64,000 bases of DNA from Megascapheus bottae (Eukaryota; Chordata; Mammalia; Rodentia; Geomyidae): assembly GCA_024803745.1 (NCBI GenBank), contig JANJXV010000161.1, forward strand, positions 1,128,001 to 1,192,000, read 5' to 3'. Below the pieces are notes generated by a model. It was given only the letters and a program-made list of their open reading frames with translations, was not told the DNA's origin and searched no databases. A program made the translations under genes and the position numbers. Positions 46,522 to 61,018 of the stretch are shown piece by piece; the stretch's first letter is position 1; each line of letters begins with the position of its first letter.

Positions 46522-49500
46522 CTACTGATTATGACGAATGAGGGAAACCACTGAGCCTAAGTTCCTTTGAGTCTGGCTTACTTCACTTAATATGATTTGT
46601 TCTAAGTCTTTCCATTTCCTAACAAATGGGGCGATGTCATTCTTTTTGACAGCAACATAGAATTCCATTGTGTACAAATACCACAACTTGTTGATCCACT
46701 CATCAACTGAGGGACATCTGGGTTGGTTCCATATCTTTGCTATGGTGAATAGTGCTGCAATGAACATTGTTGTGCTAGTGGGTTTAGTATGCTCTTGCTT
46801 CTGGATTGTTGGGTAAATGCCAAGTACTGGAATTGCTGGGTCATAGGGGAGTTGTATGTTTAGCGTTTTGAGGCACTGTCGCACTGCTTTCCATAGTGGT
46901 TGAACGAGTTTGCACTCCCACCAACAGTGTAGTAGTGATCCCTCCTGACCACATCCCCTCGAGCATCTGTTGTCATTCGTTTTACTGATCCTGGCCATTC
47001 TAACTGGAGTTAGGTGGAATCTTAGACTTGTTTTGATTTGCATTTCTTTTATGACCAGAGATGTTGAGCATTTCTTCATGTGTCTATAGGCCATTTTTGT
47101 TTCAGAGAAGACTCTCTATAAGTCTTTGACCCATTTTGTAATGGGATGGGTGTTACTTTGGAGGTTAGTTTTGGAGTGATTCAATTTTTTGAGTTGTTGA
47201 TATATTTTAGATATGAGGCCTTGTTCTGTTGTTTGGGTGGTGAAGATCTTCTCCCACTCTGTAGGCTTCCTGATTAGTTTACTAGCTATATCCGTTGCCA
47301 TACAAAAGCTCTGCAGTTTAATGCAGTCCCACTTATCCAGCCTTTCTCTGTTTTGTTGTGATTCTTGGTCCTTATTAAGAAAGTTTCGACCTGTACCAAG
47401 GAGGCCTAGTGTATCTCCTATTCCTTCCTGTAAACTTTTCAGTGTGTCAGCTTTTACCTCCACGTCTTTGATCCATTTGGAGTTAATTCTAGTGCAAGGT
47501 GACAAAGAAGGATCCAACTTTAGTTTTCTGCAGGTGTTTAACCAGTTCTGCCAGCACAACTTGTTGAAGAGGCTATCTTTCTTCCATTCTATTTTTTTGG
47601 CTCCCTGGTCAAAGATTAGGTGGCCATAGGTCTGTGGTTTAATATCTGGGTCCGCAGTTCTACTCCATTGGACTTCAGGCCTGTTCTTGTGCCAGTACCA
47701 AGCTGTTTTGAGAATTATAGCTCTGTAATAGAGTCTTAAGTTTGGAATTGAAATTCCTCCAGCGCTGTTCTTTCTGCTAAGAAGTGTTTTTGCTATACGG
47801 GGTCTTTTATTATTCCATATGAAATTTTGAATTGCCTCTTCTATGTCTTTAAAGAATGACATTGGGGTGTTGATGGGTATTACATTGAATTTGTAGATAG
47901 CCCTTGGCAAGATTTTCATTTTCACAATGTTGATTCTTCCAATCCAGGAGCACGGGAGGTTTTTCCATTTCCTTAGTTCTGCTTTAATTTCCTTTTTTAG
48001 GGTTTTAAAGTTTTCATCTAAACGGTCCTTTACATTCTTAGTTAAGCTAATTGCTAGGTACTTTATTTTCTTTGAGGCTATTGTGAAAGGATTTTCTTTC
48101 CTGATTATTGCCTCCTTCCTCTCAGTGTTGGCGTAAAGTAAGGCAGTTGATTTGTGAGGGTTGATTATATGGCCTGCTACCCTTCCAAAGCTTTGAATCA
48201 GCTCAAGGAGCTTGGGAGTAGAGTCTATAGGATTCTTTAAATACAGAATCATGTCATCTGCAAAGAGGGATAGTTTTATTTCCTCTTTCCCTACTTGGAT
48301 CCCCTTTATGCTTGCTTCTTGCCTTATTGCACTGCCTAGGAATTCTAGTACTATGTTAAAAAGGAGTGGAGAGAGTGGGCATCCTTGTCTCGTTCCTGAT
48401 TTTAGAGGGAATGGCTTTAGATTTTCACCACTAAGTATAATACTAGCAGTGGGTTTCTCATACACAGCCTTTATTACATTGAGAAATGATCCATGGATTC
48501 CTAGTTTCTCCACATCTTTTAACATAAAGGGGTTTTGGATCTTCTCAAATGCCTTTTCCGCATCTATTGATACAATCATGTGATTTTATCCCTGCTCCTG
48601 TTGATGTGTTGAATTATATTAATTGATTTGTGTATGTTGAACCAGCTTTGCCTCCCTGTGATGAATCCAGTTTGATCATAGTGTACATTTTTTTGATGAG
48701 TTGTTGTAGACGGTTGGCCAGTATTTTGTTGAGAAGTTTTGCATCGAGGTTCATCAAAGAAATGGGTCTATAGATCTCTTTCTTTGATGAATCTCTGTCT
48801 GGTTTGGGGATGAGGGATATGCTGGCTTCACAGAATCAGTTTGGTAAAGAACCTTCATTTTCAATTTCGTTGAAGAGCTTGAGGAGTATTGGTGTGAGCT
48901 CTGCTTTGAAGACCTTATAGAATTCAGCTGTGAATCCATCTGGCCCTGGGCTCTTTTTAAGTGGAAGTTGTCTAATTTCCATTTCTATTTCAGAGCTTGA
49001 AATAGGCCTGTTGAGTTGGGTTAGCTCTTCTTGGTTCAGTGTGTGTATGTTAATATTGTCTAGGAATTCATCCATTTCTTCTAGATTCTCAAATTTGTTG
49101 GCGTAAAGGTTTGAGAAGTATTCCCTCATGATATTCTGGATCTTGGTAATTTCTGTCGTGATATTACCATTTTCATCTGCGATTTTATTTCGATATGCTC
49201 TCTTCTTTTTTTGGTAAGATTTGCTAAGGGCTTGTCAATTTTGTTAATTCTTTCAAGAACCAACTCCTTGTTTTGTTGATTCTTTCTATAGTTTTTTTAT
49301 TCCAAATCATTTAATTCTGCTTTGATTTTAATAATTTGCTTTCTCCTAATGGGTTTAGGGTTGGTTTGTTGCTCTTTTTCCAGGAGGTTAAGGTGAGACA
49401 TTAACTAGTTGGTTTGCCATTTTTCCAACTTGCTGTTGTAGGCACTCCGCGCTATAAATTTTCCTCTGAGTACTGCCTTTGTTGTGTCCCTAAGGAGTTG

Positions 49501-50352
49501 ATATTTGTGTGCTCCTTATTGTTAAATTTCATAAACAGTTGGATATCTGTTCTGATCTCTTCGATTACCCATTGTTTTTGATTCAACAATGTGTGGTTCA
49601 GTCTCCATGAGTTACAGGGTTTTCTTTGGTGGAGATGTGTGTTCAGCTCCAATTTGATGCCTTTATGGTCTGAGAGTGTGCATGGAATAATTTCAGTGTT
49701 TCTGAATCTGTCCAGGTTTGCTTTATGGCCTAAGATGTGGTCTATTTTGGAAAATGTTCCATGTGCTGCTGAGAAAATCGTATATTGTGGTGTTACTGGG
49801 TGGAATATTCTGCAGATGTCTGTTAGATCTAGTTGGTCTATATAGTTGTTCAGTTCTAAGGTTTCTTTGTTGAGTTTTTGCGTTGTTGATCTGTCCATAG
49901 GTGAGAGTGGTATGTTAAACTCACCAACAATCACTGTGTTTCGATCTATGTATGGTTTCAGTGTAAGTAAAGTTTGCTTGATGAAGTTTGGAGCTCCGGG
50001 ATTGGGTGTGTAAATATTTAGGATTGTTATGTCTTCCGGGAGGAAAGATCCCTTTAGTAGTATGTAGTAACCTTCTTTGTCTTTTCTTACTAATTTTAGT
50101 TTGAAGTCTATTGTATCTGATATGAGGATGGCAACTCTAGCCTGTTTATGGGGGCAGTTAGTTTGATAGAGTTTATTCCAACCTCTCACTTTCAAAAGAT
50201 GATTGTTTTTGGGTAAGATGTGTCTCTCGAAGTCAGCAGAACGATGGCTCTTGCTTTTTGATCCAACTAGACAACCTATGCCATTTAATTGGAGAGTTAA
50301 GTCCATTGATATTGAGAGTTAGGATTGAGAGATATTTATTAGTTCCTACCAT
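46522..50352 (-). pseudogene. L1 ORF2, copy E
   Basis: ATG at 50352, TAG end at 46522. Shared lesions at 50233-50235, 48836-48838 and near 48579. The RT frame (47116-48579, 487 residues) has DAEKAFE (Asp to Glu in a motif next to the RT metal site) and FADDMILY. It ends at a private TAG at 47116-47118, next to a 6-bp in-frame deletion. The C-terminal 190 residues (46522-47094) remain open. Confidence 0.92.
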
Positions 50353-50400
50353 TTTTAAAAGCTTTTAGTAGGGCCTGTGTCTTGACAGTTCTTGTGGTCC

Positions 50401-51583
50401 TTAGATGGTATGCTATTTAGGTGCCTTTTCTTTCCCTATATTGCATTTATTTTGGTTTTCTATGTATAGAGCATCTTTGAGAATTCTCTGTAGTGTTGGT
50501 TTTGTTTCGAAATATTGTTGCAGCTTTTCCCTGGAATGGAATGTTTTTATTTTTCCCTCAGTTATGAATGAGAGCTTAGCTGGCTACAGTATTCTTGGTT
50601 GGTAGTTATTTGATATAAGGGCATGACATATATGCTTCCAGTCACTTCGTGCTTGCATGGTCTCTGCTGAGAAATCTGGGGTTATTCTGATTGGTTTGCC
50701 TTTGTAGGTTACTGATCCCTTTTCCTTGGCTGCCTTTAGGATCTTTCCTTTCGTTTCTATTGATCCAGTTCGGATCACAATGTGGCGGTGGGATGTTCTT
50801 TTCTGGTCAGGTCTGTTTGGGGTTCTAAAAGCTTCTCGTATCTGGATGGGCCTGCCCTTCTGGATATTTGGGAAATTTCTGAGATGATTCCCTGAAGTAT
50901 ATTTCCAAATCCATTGACCTCTTTCTCCACGCCCTCCTCAGTACCAACTAGCCTTAAATTAGGCTTCCTAATTGTATCTTGGACCTCCTGAAGCGCTCTC
51001 TCATATTTCCTAGATTTGGATTGACTCATTTTCTGTTCTTTATAATACCTAAATTATCTTCAGCCACGGAAATTCTCTCCTCTGCAATGTCTAACCTGCT
51101 ATCAAAGCTATCTACTTTATTTTTCATCTCCCTTGCTTCTAATTGCTCACTTTTGATGCCTTGCATCCCTTGTTTTAGATCATGTATGGATTCCTTTATC
51201 TCCTTGATTTCCTTTTGAGTGGTTAGCTCAGTAGCTTTATTTTCTTTGGACATTTGCTGGAGTTTGGTCACGTTTTTATTTGTGGATTCTTTGAATTCAT
51301 CCATCTTTCTTTGAAAAACCTTTATTATGGCCTCCTTTATGGCTTCTTCTTTTTCACTTATCACCTTCTTTTTGCTTTCCTCTTGTTCAGGTATGGCTTC
51401 CTCCATTATCTCTTTCTTTATATTTTCACATTTTCCATTAAGGATGTTTATCAATTGCATTTGTGTAGCACTTGGAAGACTCTCCTCTAGGTTTGCCAGT
51501 GACTCTTCCATTGTCTGTTTACATTGGGTGGGGGATGTTGTTTCTTGATTTGACATTTTTCTTGAGTTTCTTGTTCTGCCCAT
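50401..51583 (-). pseudogene. L1 ORF1, copy E
   Basis: ATG at 51583; the coiled-coil half is fully open to the shared ATGA break (51026-51029). The RRM half has a one-base loss near 50876 (AAATTTCTG). Shared TAG at 50584-50586. Confidence 0.9.
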
Positions 51584-52269
51584 TTGAAAATGGGAGCAAG
51601 ATTACTACTAAATACGATTATAGTTTTTCAGATATAACCAACCTAGACCTCTGTAGCTGGCAGACACTAGATGTTCACAAGTTTTGATTGGTATTATCAC
51701 TCTTTCTTTTTGTGCACTTACACACCAGCCTAATACAACCACTGAAATGCGATTTATACCCAAAACAATAAGCCTCTCAATCCAATCTCTATTGTCTTTA
51801 AGTCCCTCTGAGCCTACAGAATAATTAACCACCTACATATACAATATTGCTCAAGAGCCATCAAGTGTAGATCCGTGCAGTATAAGGGTTGAAAGACGAG
51901 CAGAGGTCCAGAGATAGAGAAAAAGAATGAGAGAAGTCAGGGGAGGTGCAAGAGGATTAACGTAGGAGTGTAAGAATATTGTAGTAATGAAGAAAAGTTA
52001 TAGCATAAGGATAACTGACATAAGTTGGTAAGTAGGTAGCATATTTGAGTACAAAGTTTGGAAAGTATTAGAATAAAACTTATGTGTTGCTGCACGACTA
52101 GCTCTTAGCCCAACCAGTGGCCTCACAGTGGACCATGGGATGGATCTGTTTTTCTTGTCTAGGTTGAGGGAAAGGGGTATTTCACAAGATGCAGAAGCGA
52201 AGATTTCAGAAGCAAATGCTGTGAGTGAATTAGCTCGTAAAAAGCATTTTTATTTTCTTTTATCTTTCT

Positions 52270-52453
52270 GCCAGTCTTGGGGCTTGAATTCAGGGCCTGA
52301 GCACTGTCCTCGGGTTTTCTCAAGTCTAGCCCTCTGCCACTTGAGCCACAGTGCCACATCTAGATTTTCTATCTATGTGGTACTGAGCAATCAAACCCAG
52401 ATCTTCATGGATGCTTGGTAAGCACTCTACCACTATGCCAAACTCTCAACCCT
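52270..52453 (-). mobile_element. dimeric ID-like SINE
   Basis: Unit E counterpart of 2698-2880. Confidence 0.8.
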
Positions 52454-52472
52454 GACATAGTAATTATAAAGT

Positions 52473-52490
52473 CATCATCATCATCATCAT
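52473..52490. repeat. (CAT)6 microsatellite
   Basis: Six CAT units, the shortest of the set. Confidence 0.95.
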
Positions 52491-52615
52491 ATCCAAATAT
52501 CCTTTCTCCTACAAAGAATGAACACTTAACTTTGTCTAATGCTTTATTTTAATTTCACTAATTCTTCTGTGTTTTTCCCTCTTGCATTTTTTACACATGA
52601 CAGCAAAGCTAATCA

Positions 52616-52798
52616 CCTAGTGGGAGAGTCCTTGGCTACCAAGCAGTAAGCCTCAGGTTTGATTCCTCATTACCACATACATAGAAAACGCTGCAAGTGG
52701 TGCTGTGGCTCGGTGGGACAGCTAAAGCCTAAAGAAAGCCCAAGAACAATGTTCACACTCTGAGGTCAAGTCCCAAGACTAGCAAAAACAAAAAAAAT
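52616..52798 (+). mobile_element. dimeric ID-like SINE
   Basis: Unit E counterpart of 3048-3229. Confidence 0.8.
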
Positions 52799-53200
52799 TC
52801 GACAAGGGGCAAAATGCAGGCAGAGAAGGCACTGTGAAGCAAATGTTTTGTAAAGGATGAGGGCAATATTGACCCTTAAGTTTGGATCTTACCTAAGAAA
52901 GGCTCCTTGAGCCTGAGACCAGACTGGTAGTTGGGCCTAGTGGAAGACATTGGGATTGGACAAATAAGGTGTGCTGTATACTACATCCACATGTATATTG
53001 TGAGATTGGAGGAGAGATTCAGCCTCCAGTATGTCTTTGGTGAGGTCTTTTGTGAGCAAGGATCTTTGGTCATTGGGCCCTGAAAGGTGACCCTGCCTCC
53101 CTCACAATGGAACAGAATATGGAACCCTGGTAACCAAGCCACTGTAACTAACAACCAGCTCAAGCCAGCTCACTTGGCCAGTGGCTCAGGAGGAAGAAAG

Positions 53201-53367
53201 ATATTGCTGTGCTGTTGCCAAAGGTCAGGAAACTCGAGTCTCAGGCATGGAAGTTGTGGATGTCTTACTCGAAGATGTACATGCTAGATCATTGCCAAGC
53301 CACAAATCCAGTATTACAGAACTTTCTCTAAGAAGAAGGCCAGGAAAATCCAGGGCAACCAGATGAG
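53201..53367 (+). pseudogene. RalGDS-like first-exon copy, unit E (start lost)
   Basis: ATA at the start position, exactly as in unit A; donor GT retained at 53368. Confidence 0.5.
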
Positions 53368-53426
53368 GTAAATTTCTAAGAAGAAATGTATTTGACCCCA
53401 TCATTCTCCCCACACACTACAACTTT

Positions 53427-55705
53427 CTTTTTTTTCATTTTTTATTGTAATTAGTAAAAGGGTTAGATGATATTTGCCAGATAGAAGGTGCATTAATTCA
53501 CATACATTGATACCCTTTCACATGTCTTGGTACCCATTTCCCTCCAACCCCACACCCCCCACCCGTCTTGGTTTTCCCCCCTTCCCTATCAAATTTCAAC
53601 TATCCAAATACAAATAAATTCAATGTATCAGATAACAAAGTGAGATACTATACCAATATGGGATAACCGCGGGACAGCAAGCGAGATGAGAGACAACATA
53701 GTACATTAAGGACAACAATCATTCATTATATGGCTTTTGTGTCAATATCCTGGAGGTCCTTTCAATTAGCTTCACATTATATGGCCTTATATATGGCCTT
53801 TTGCTCTATTGACAATCTCTGCCAGTAGAGCCCAAGGTTTCTACTGATTATGACGAATGAGGGAAACCACTGAGCCTAAGTTCCTTTGAGTCTGGCTTAC
53901 TTCACTTAATATGATTTGTTCTAAGTCTTTCCATTTCCTAACAAATGGGGCGATGTCATTCTTTTTGACAGCAGCATAGAATTCCATTGTGTACAAATAC
54001 CACAACTTGTTGATCCACTCATCAACTGAGGGACATCTGGGTTGGTTCCATATCTATGCTATGGTGAATAGTGCTGCAATGAACATTGTTGTGCTAGTGG
54101 GTTTAGTAGGCCCTTGTTTCTGGATTGTTGGGTAAATGCCAAGTACTGGAATTGCTGGGTCATAGGGGAGTTGTATGTTTAGCGTTTTGAGGCACTGCCG
54201 CAGTGCTTTCCATAGTGGTTGAACGAGTTTGCACTCCCATCAACAGTGTAGTACTGATCCCTCCTGGCCACATCGCGTCCAGCATCTGTTGTCATTCATT
54301 TTCCTGATCCTGGCCATTCTAACTGGAGTGAGGTGGAATCTTGGAGTTGTTTTGATTTGCATTTCTTTTATGACCAGAGATGTTGAGCATTTCTTCATGT
54401 GTCTATAGGCAATTTTGTTTCTTCTTCAGAGAAGACTCTCTTAAGTCTTTGGCCCATTTTTAATGGGATGGGTGTTACTTTGGAGGTGAGTTTTGGAGTG
54501 ATTCAATTTTTTGAGTTGTTGATATATTTTAGATATGAGGCCTTTGTCCGTTGTTTGGGTGGTGAAGATCTTCTCCCACTCTGTAGGCTTCCTGATTAGT
54601 TTACTAGCTATATCCGTTGCCATACAAAAGCTCTGCAGTTTAATGCAGTCCCACTTATCCAGCCTTTCTCTGATTTGTTGTGATTCTTGGTCCTTATTAA
54701 GAAAGTTTCCACCTGTGCCAAGGAGGCGTAGTGTATCTCCCATTCCTTCCTGTAAACTTTTCAGTGTGTCAGCTTTTACCTCCACGTCTTTGATCCATTT
54801 GGAGTTAATTCTAGTGCAAGGTGACAAAGAAGGATCCAACTTATTTTTCTGCAGGTGTTTAACCAGTTCTGCCAGCACAACTTGTTGAAGAGGCTATCTT
54901 TCTTCCATTCTATTTTTTGGCTCCCTGGTCAAAGATTATGTGGCCATAGGTCTGTGGTTTAATATCTGGGTCCGCAGTTCTACTGCAATGGACTTCAGGC
55001 CTGTTCTTGTGCCAGTACCAAGCTGTTTTGAGAATTATAGCTCTGTAAGAGAGTCTTAAGTTTGGAATTGAAATTCCTCCAGCGCTGTTCTTTCTGCTAA
55101 GAAGTATTTTTGCTATACGGGGTCTTTTATTATTCCATATGAAATTTTGAATTGCCTCTTCTATTTCTTTAAAGAATGACATTGGGATGTTGATTGGTAT
55201 TACATTGAATTTGTAGATAGCCCTTGGCAAGATTGTCATTTTCACAATGTTGCTTCTTCCAATCCAGGAGCATGGGAGGTTTTTCCCTTTCCTTAGTTCT
55301 GCTTTTATTTCCTTTTTTAGGGTTTTAAAGTTTTCATTTAAACGGTCCTTTACATTCTCTGTTAAGGTAATTGCTAGGTACTTTATTTTCTTTGAGGCTA
55401 CTGTGAACGGAATTTCTTTCCTGATTATTGCCACGTTCCTCTCAGTGTTGGCGTAAAGTAAGGTAGTTGATTTTTGAGGGTTCATTTTATGGCCTGTTAC
55501 CTTTCCAATTCTTTGAATCAGCTCAAGGAGCTTGGGAGTAGAGTCTATAGGATTCTTTAAATACAGAATCATGTCATTTGCAAAGAGGGATAGTTTTATT
55601 TCCTCTTTCCCTACTTGGATCCCCTTTATGCTTGCTTCTTGCCTTATTGCACTGCCTAGTAATTCTAGTACTATGTTAAAAAGGAGTGGAGGGAGTGGGC
55701 ATCCT
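53427..55705 (-). mobile_element. L1 copy F, 5'-truncated, last unit of array 2
   Basis: Counterpart of copy C with the identical truncation point (GTGGGCATCCT, then spacer). Confidence 0.93.
53841..55705 (-). pseudogene. L1 ORF2 C-terminal half, copy F
   Basis: RT part open at 54910-55572, then 54441-54878 in another frame after a shortened T run. The FADD motif reads FANDMILY here (ATTTGC in place of ATCTGC), a private loss of a catalytic aspartate. TAG in TIAKIW shared with C. Confidence 0.9.
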
Positions 55706-55782
55706 GAATGCTACCCCCTAGTACTTTAATGCAAAGCTTTGGGCTGTGGCATTTTAAGCACAATTCAACGCTCTGTTTTTTG

Positions 55783-55888
55783 CTGGTTAATTAGAGGTAA
55801 AAATCTTATGGAATGTATTGCGTGGCTGATTTTGAACTGGAATCCTCAGTTCTCAGCTTATCTTGAGTAGCTAGGATTACAGTACTTT
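55783..55888 (-). mobile_element. B1-like SINE fragment
   Basis: Second copy of 13660-13765. Confidence 0.6.
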
Positions 55889-56997
55889 TACAGCATGTAT
55901 GCTCATACACATTGCTTCTGATCCAAACACCCATTGTTCAATTTAACTAACAAGATGTGAGGAACAATGATTGACTGTAATTTACTAGATGGGATTCTAG
56001 TGAGTATATATTTCCACTTCCACTCTGAAGCCAGGGAAATGTTTCTGGTACATGTTTCAACTATCTCCCAAAGAGGAAATAATATGTGAGTACGTTTGAT
56101 AGTATTTCAGATAGGAAATGGACTTTGGTTTTTGGAACCTGTTGGGCAGAGTGTATCAGCTGGGCTGTGATAACAGAGATGATGTTACAGACAGTAATAT
56201 CTTCATCCCAGACAGACTTAATCCAGATCCTTGGATTTCAGGCCTTGAGTAGATAGAATTACAAGTGTGAGCTGCCACCACCACCTGGTTCATTTTGGAA
56301 ACCTTAATTGCTTCTCATTTGTTCCTTTCCTTTTTTGGAAGATTGATCTAAGCTGGCTGATTGTGCATCACAATGAAGTGATTGGCCTCAGGAACTGCAA
56401 ATATTTGTTTCATCAGCACGGAATGAATGAAGTTGATCTAAACCCAATAGTATTTTCCTTCTGATAAATAGGGAACTTACTTATATCATTTTTCCTTGCC
56501 TTTGCTTTCCCAAAGCAAGCAACATGTTTCTTAAAAACTATACTTCATGAGAATATTATAATTAGAAGCTATCTTCTGCACACTTCAGAATAGTCCTTGC
56601 ATTTATAAACTTATATTACAATATTAGGTAGAAGAATGGTGACTGTTAGTTTCATAACTACTTCATATGTTTTACTCTTTAAGGCTCATTAAGTCAAGAA
56701 GGGATTAAATACATTTATATAATAGTAGAACATAGCTCCTGCTGATTTGATGTGTGTGCAGATGATACACAGATTTATTAGGATTACTCAAAAGTTTTCT
56801 TCAAATTTTCAGTAGTAGACTGCTATGCTAACTGGTAGGTGATAGTAATGATGCTGAAATTCTATGAATCACCTATGAAGCAGAATTTCAGGGGAGAGTA
56901 TTTGCTAGGGACTTAATTTCTAAGACGCATATCAAGAATATTGAACTATAACACCAAATGATGGAGGACTCAGCGTCACATTTTGTTGTTTTATGCA

Positions 56998-57449
56998 AGT
57001 CCTGGGACTTGAACCCAGGGCCTGGGAACTGTCCTTAGAAGTTTTTTTTTGCTTCAGGCTAGTGTTCTACCACTTTATCCACAGCTCCACTTCCAGATTT
57101 TTGGTAATGAACTGTAAATCAGAATATCATGCAATTTGTTTGGGCTGGATTCAAACCTGATTCTGTGTAGATAGGATTCCAAGTGTGAGCGCACAGAGCC
57201 TGGCTAGTATCATTCATCATTCAAGTCATGGGACTGCAATTCTGCACCTGGGTCTTGTCACTGAGCTTTTCAGCTCAAGACTACTGCCCTATCCCTTGAG
57301 CCATAGGGCCACTTCTGGGTTTCTGGTGGTTAATTGGAGATAAGAGTCACATGGACTTCAGTGCCCAGGCTGACTTTGAACTGCTATCCTTGGATCCCAG
57401 CCTCTTGAGTAGCTACATTTACAAGTGTGAGCCACCATACCCGGCTAAA
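56998..57449 (-). mobile_element. Two composite ID/B1 SINEs
   Basis: Second copies of 14876-15082 and 15095-15326. Confidence 0.75.
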
Positions 57450-57872
57450 TTATTTTTTAAGTTAATTTATTTTGTTAAGTCAATATATAGTTGGCATACG
57501 GTTACATAAGTAATGAACATATTTCTTAAGAAAATTGTTATCCCCTCCCTCATTTTTCTCTGTTTTCCTACCCTCAGCCCCCTCTCCACCCAGATTGTTC
57601 AGTTCATTTCCGTTTAGTGTCTTCCAAGTATCACTGTTCAATTGGTTCACCCTTTTTCCTTTGTTTTTTTTTTTTTTTACCATTTTATTATACCCTCTCC
57701 ATTCCCCAAATCACATAAACCTATGTACAAGACACAGGGTACCCGAATTCAACACAGTGACTACAGAGAATAAAACTAAAGGGAAAAAGAAGAAAAGAGG
57801 TCAAAAGCAAAAAAAAATGAAAGAACATCATACAGTACCTTAGAAGCAACAACACTGAAAAAAACAAAACAT

Positions 57873-58339
57873 AAACCTTGGGCTGAAAATGAAGCTTGCC
57901 TAGCATGTATGAAACCCTGGATTCCATTCCTCAGCACCACATAAACAAAAAACTGGAAGTGCCACTGTGACTCAGCTGGTAGATTTCTTACGTTCAGCAC
58001 AGAGTGTCTCCAAGAGACAAAAATCTGTCACATATAAGTCAGGCTTCAAAACTTTGCTAGGAACCAGTTATGTGATTTGGAATAAAGTCCAGTTTTCAAA
58101 AAATCACTAGCCAGGCGCTGGAGGGTCATAATTGTCATTCTACTAGCCAGGGAGAAGGTGATTCAAAGCCTTTGCAAGCAAAAAAAATGAAAACAAAAAA
58201 ACTGTAAGATTCTACTCTCCACTTATCCACCCAAAAACTAAGTGGAGTTGTGGCTAAAACTGGTACAGCATTAGCCTTGAGGAAAAAGAACTAAGAGACC
58301 TTGCCCAGGTCCAAAGTTCAACCTCCCCACCAAGAAACA
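57873..58339 (+). mobile_element. ID-like and composite SINEs
   Basis: Second copies of 15750-15870 and 15983-16215. Confidence 0.6.
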
Positions 58340-58874
58340 AAAAAAAAAGGAGTCCAGATACCTTAGTTTAAAAAGTATATCTGGATATCTTAGTAGATTT
58401 TTCTGATCTTTCCTCATTCATCTGATGGAACCACATAATCTTGATCCTGATCTGACTAAGAGCCTGCATTGTGCTTAATAAATTCATTCCACATATTCCA
58501 GTAGAATCTGGACAGCTAACAGCCACTTACCAATGCTTTATTCTACGTTTAGGCCAGTATGTCTTCATACCATCTACACAGTCAGCTATATCATCTTTCC
58601 AGAAGTATCATTGAGTGTAGAACACTCAGAACTAAAATAATTGCATAAAGATGTAATAAAAACCCTTGATTCATTAAGAAAATTTCTGTACCACTTAGAG
58701 CAAGTACATTAGTGGTATTTACCTCTAGCCTCTTTTTTAAAAAATTTATTAACATTGAATTTTACATCATATTTCAAATGTCATGTTTAACCAACAAGTA
58801 TTCAAGAAGGGAATCGCTATACAATCACTGGCACATAGATTTTAGAATATAGTAAAAATTAAGCTGAGTCTTTG

Positions 58875-59737
58875 TATGTCATAGATACAGATTAATCTAT
58901 AATAAAACACATGTCTATAGAGTGTATAGTCTATCCTAGATTTTTATGTCTATGTAGTTATGTTTATATCTCCAAAATTATGTCCAGAACTTTGGGTATC
59001 AACTATTCAATCATCGCTCTACTACCGTTTGAAACTAATATCCATATATTAAGGATATCATGTACCTTTTGTTCCTTGGTCTTGACTTATCTCACTCAAC
59101 AGGATTCACTCTAATTTCATCCACTACCCCAAAAATGCCATTATTATTTTTTTCTGTGCAGATCTTCTTTTTATGTATTTATATTTATTGTAATTTATAG
59201 AAGGGTTACATTATATTCACCAGATAGAAGGTGCATTACTTCTCAAACTTTGATACTCCATGTAATGATATGGTCCCCATTTCCCTTCCCCTACCCCCAT
59301 TCATGTTCATTTCCCCCCTTCCCTATCCAATTTCAAATAACCAATTAGGCACATATGAAATATATCAGAAAACAAGGTGAAATATTGTAACAATATGATA
59401 TAACCAAGGGATAGCAAAAGAGATAAGAGATCACATAGTTCATTAAGGACAACAATCACTCATTATATGAGTTTTGTTTCTTTATCTTGGAGGTCCTTAC
59501 ATTTAGTGTCATACTATTTGTCACGATGTCTCTAGATTTTGTTCTATTGTAAATCTCTGGTAGCAGAGCCCAAGGTTTCTACTGAATTTGACAAATGAGG
59601 GAGACTCTTGGGCCTATGTTCCTTTGAGTTTGGCTTACTTCACTTAATATGATTTTTTTCCTTTTCATCCACTTCCCCGAGAATGCCATTATTTTATCTT
59701 GTCGGTTGGCTATATATCATTCCATTGTGTGTGTGTG

Positions 59738-59786
<49 letters not shown>

Positions 59787-60985
59787 ATCACATTTTTTGT
59801 AGTAGGGCATCTGGTTGTTTCCATCATCCAACCTCATTTTCTACAGATATTTTGATAGTCTCTTTTTTATTTTCAGGGTAATGTATAGAGGGGTTACGAT
59901 TACATTTACAGGTAGTGGACTGCATTACTTCTCACACATTTATTCCACTCCACATGTTTTTGTCCCCAGTTCCCTCTCCCCTCCCCTTCCCAATCATCTT
60001 GTTTCCCCCCTTCCCTTTCCTATTTGACATAAACAAATAAACATATATACAATATGCCAGGGAAAAATCAGATACAGTAACAATCTGACATTAACCAAAG
60101 GGCAAAATAAGAGATGAGAAATAACATAGTAGATTAAGGACAAAAATCACACAAGATTAAGAGCAACGATGACACAAGATATAGCTCTTGTTCCCATATC
60201 CTAGAGATCCTTTCATTTAGCCTCATCCTATATGACCTTATATACCTAGGTTTTTGAGTTATTGTAATCCTCTGCTAGGAGAGTCCTAGATGTGAACTAA
60301 TTATTACAAATGAGGGAAACCATTGAGCTTATGTTTCTTTGGGTCTGGCTGCTTCACTTAATATGAATTTTTCCAAGTCTTTCCATTTCCTTACAAATGG
60401 GGCGATGTCATTCCTTCTGATGGCAGCATAGCATTCCATTGTGTATAAGTACCACATCTTCTTGATTCAGTCATCTACTGAGTGGCATCTGGGTTGGTTT
60501 CATATCTTTGCTATGGTAAATAGTGCTGCAATGAGCATCATTGTGCTAGTGGCTTTAGAATGTCCTTTTTTCTGGACAATTGGGTAGATGCCAAGTAGTG
60601 GATTTGCTGGATCATAGGGGAGCTCTATGTTCAGTCTTCTGAGGAACCACCACACTGCTTTCCCTAGTGGTTGAACGAGTTTACACTCACACCAACAGTG
60701 TAGGTGTGATCCCACCTGGTCACTTCCCCACCAGTATCTCTTATTAGATTTTTTGATAATGGCCATTCTGACTGGAGTCAGGTGGAATCTCAAAGTTGTT
60801 TTGATTTTCATTTCCCTTATTGCTAGAGATATGGAGCATTTCTTCATGTGTCTAAAGCCCATTTTAATTTTTTCTTCAGAGAATACTCTTTTAAGTCTTT
60901 AGCCCACCTTTTAATAGGATGGTTGTTTCTTTGAAGATTTGTTTGGGAGAGATTCATTTTTTTCAGCTATAGATATATTTTAGAT
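58875..60985 (-). mobile_element. Nested old L1 tails, copy 2
   Basis: Second copy of the L1 cluster at 16745-18850. The ORF2 C-terminal frame is longer here (60500-60862, 120 residues, with [11 protein letters not shown] and YDPANPLLGIYP), because the first copy has acquired a stop near 18478. Confidence 0.75.
59726..59786. repeat. (TG)n microsatellite
   Basis: Second copy of 17585-17650, longer and with a GCGTTTG interruption. Confidence 0.95.
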
Positions 60986-61018
60986 AACTACATATATTTT
61001 TGTAGAAAAAAGAATGGA

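Larger units (their letters stand above)
46107..52143 (-). mobile_element. L1 copy E, full length
   Basis: Full-length counterpart of B: T run from 46107, 5' end at 52143. Flanked by X on both sides. Confidence 0.95.
52144..53426 (+). repeat. X module, unit E (short form)
   Basis: Short form, 1283 bp, with the same 89-bp deletion as unit A (AGCTAATCACCTAGTGGGAG). Confidence 0.9.
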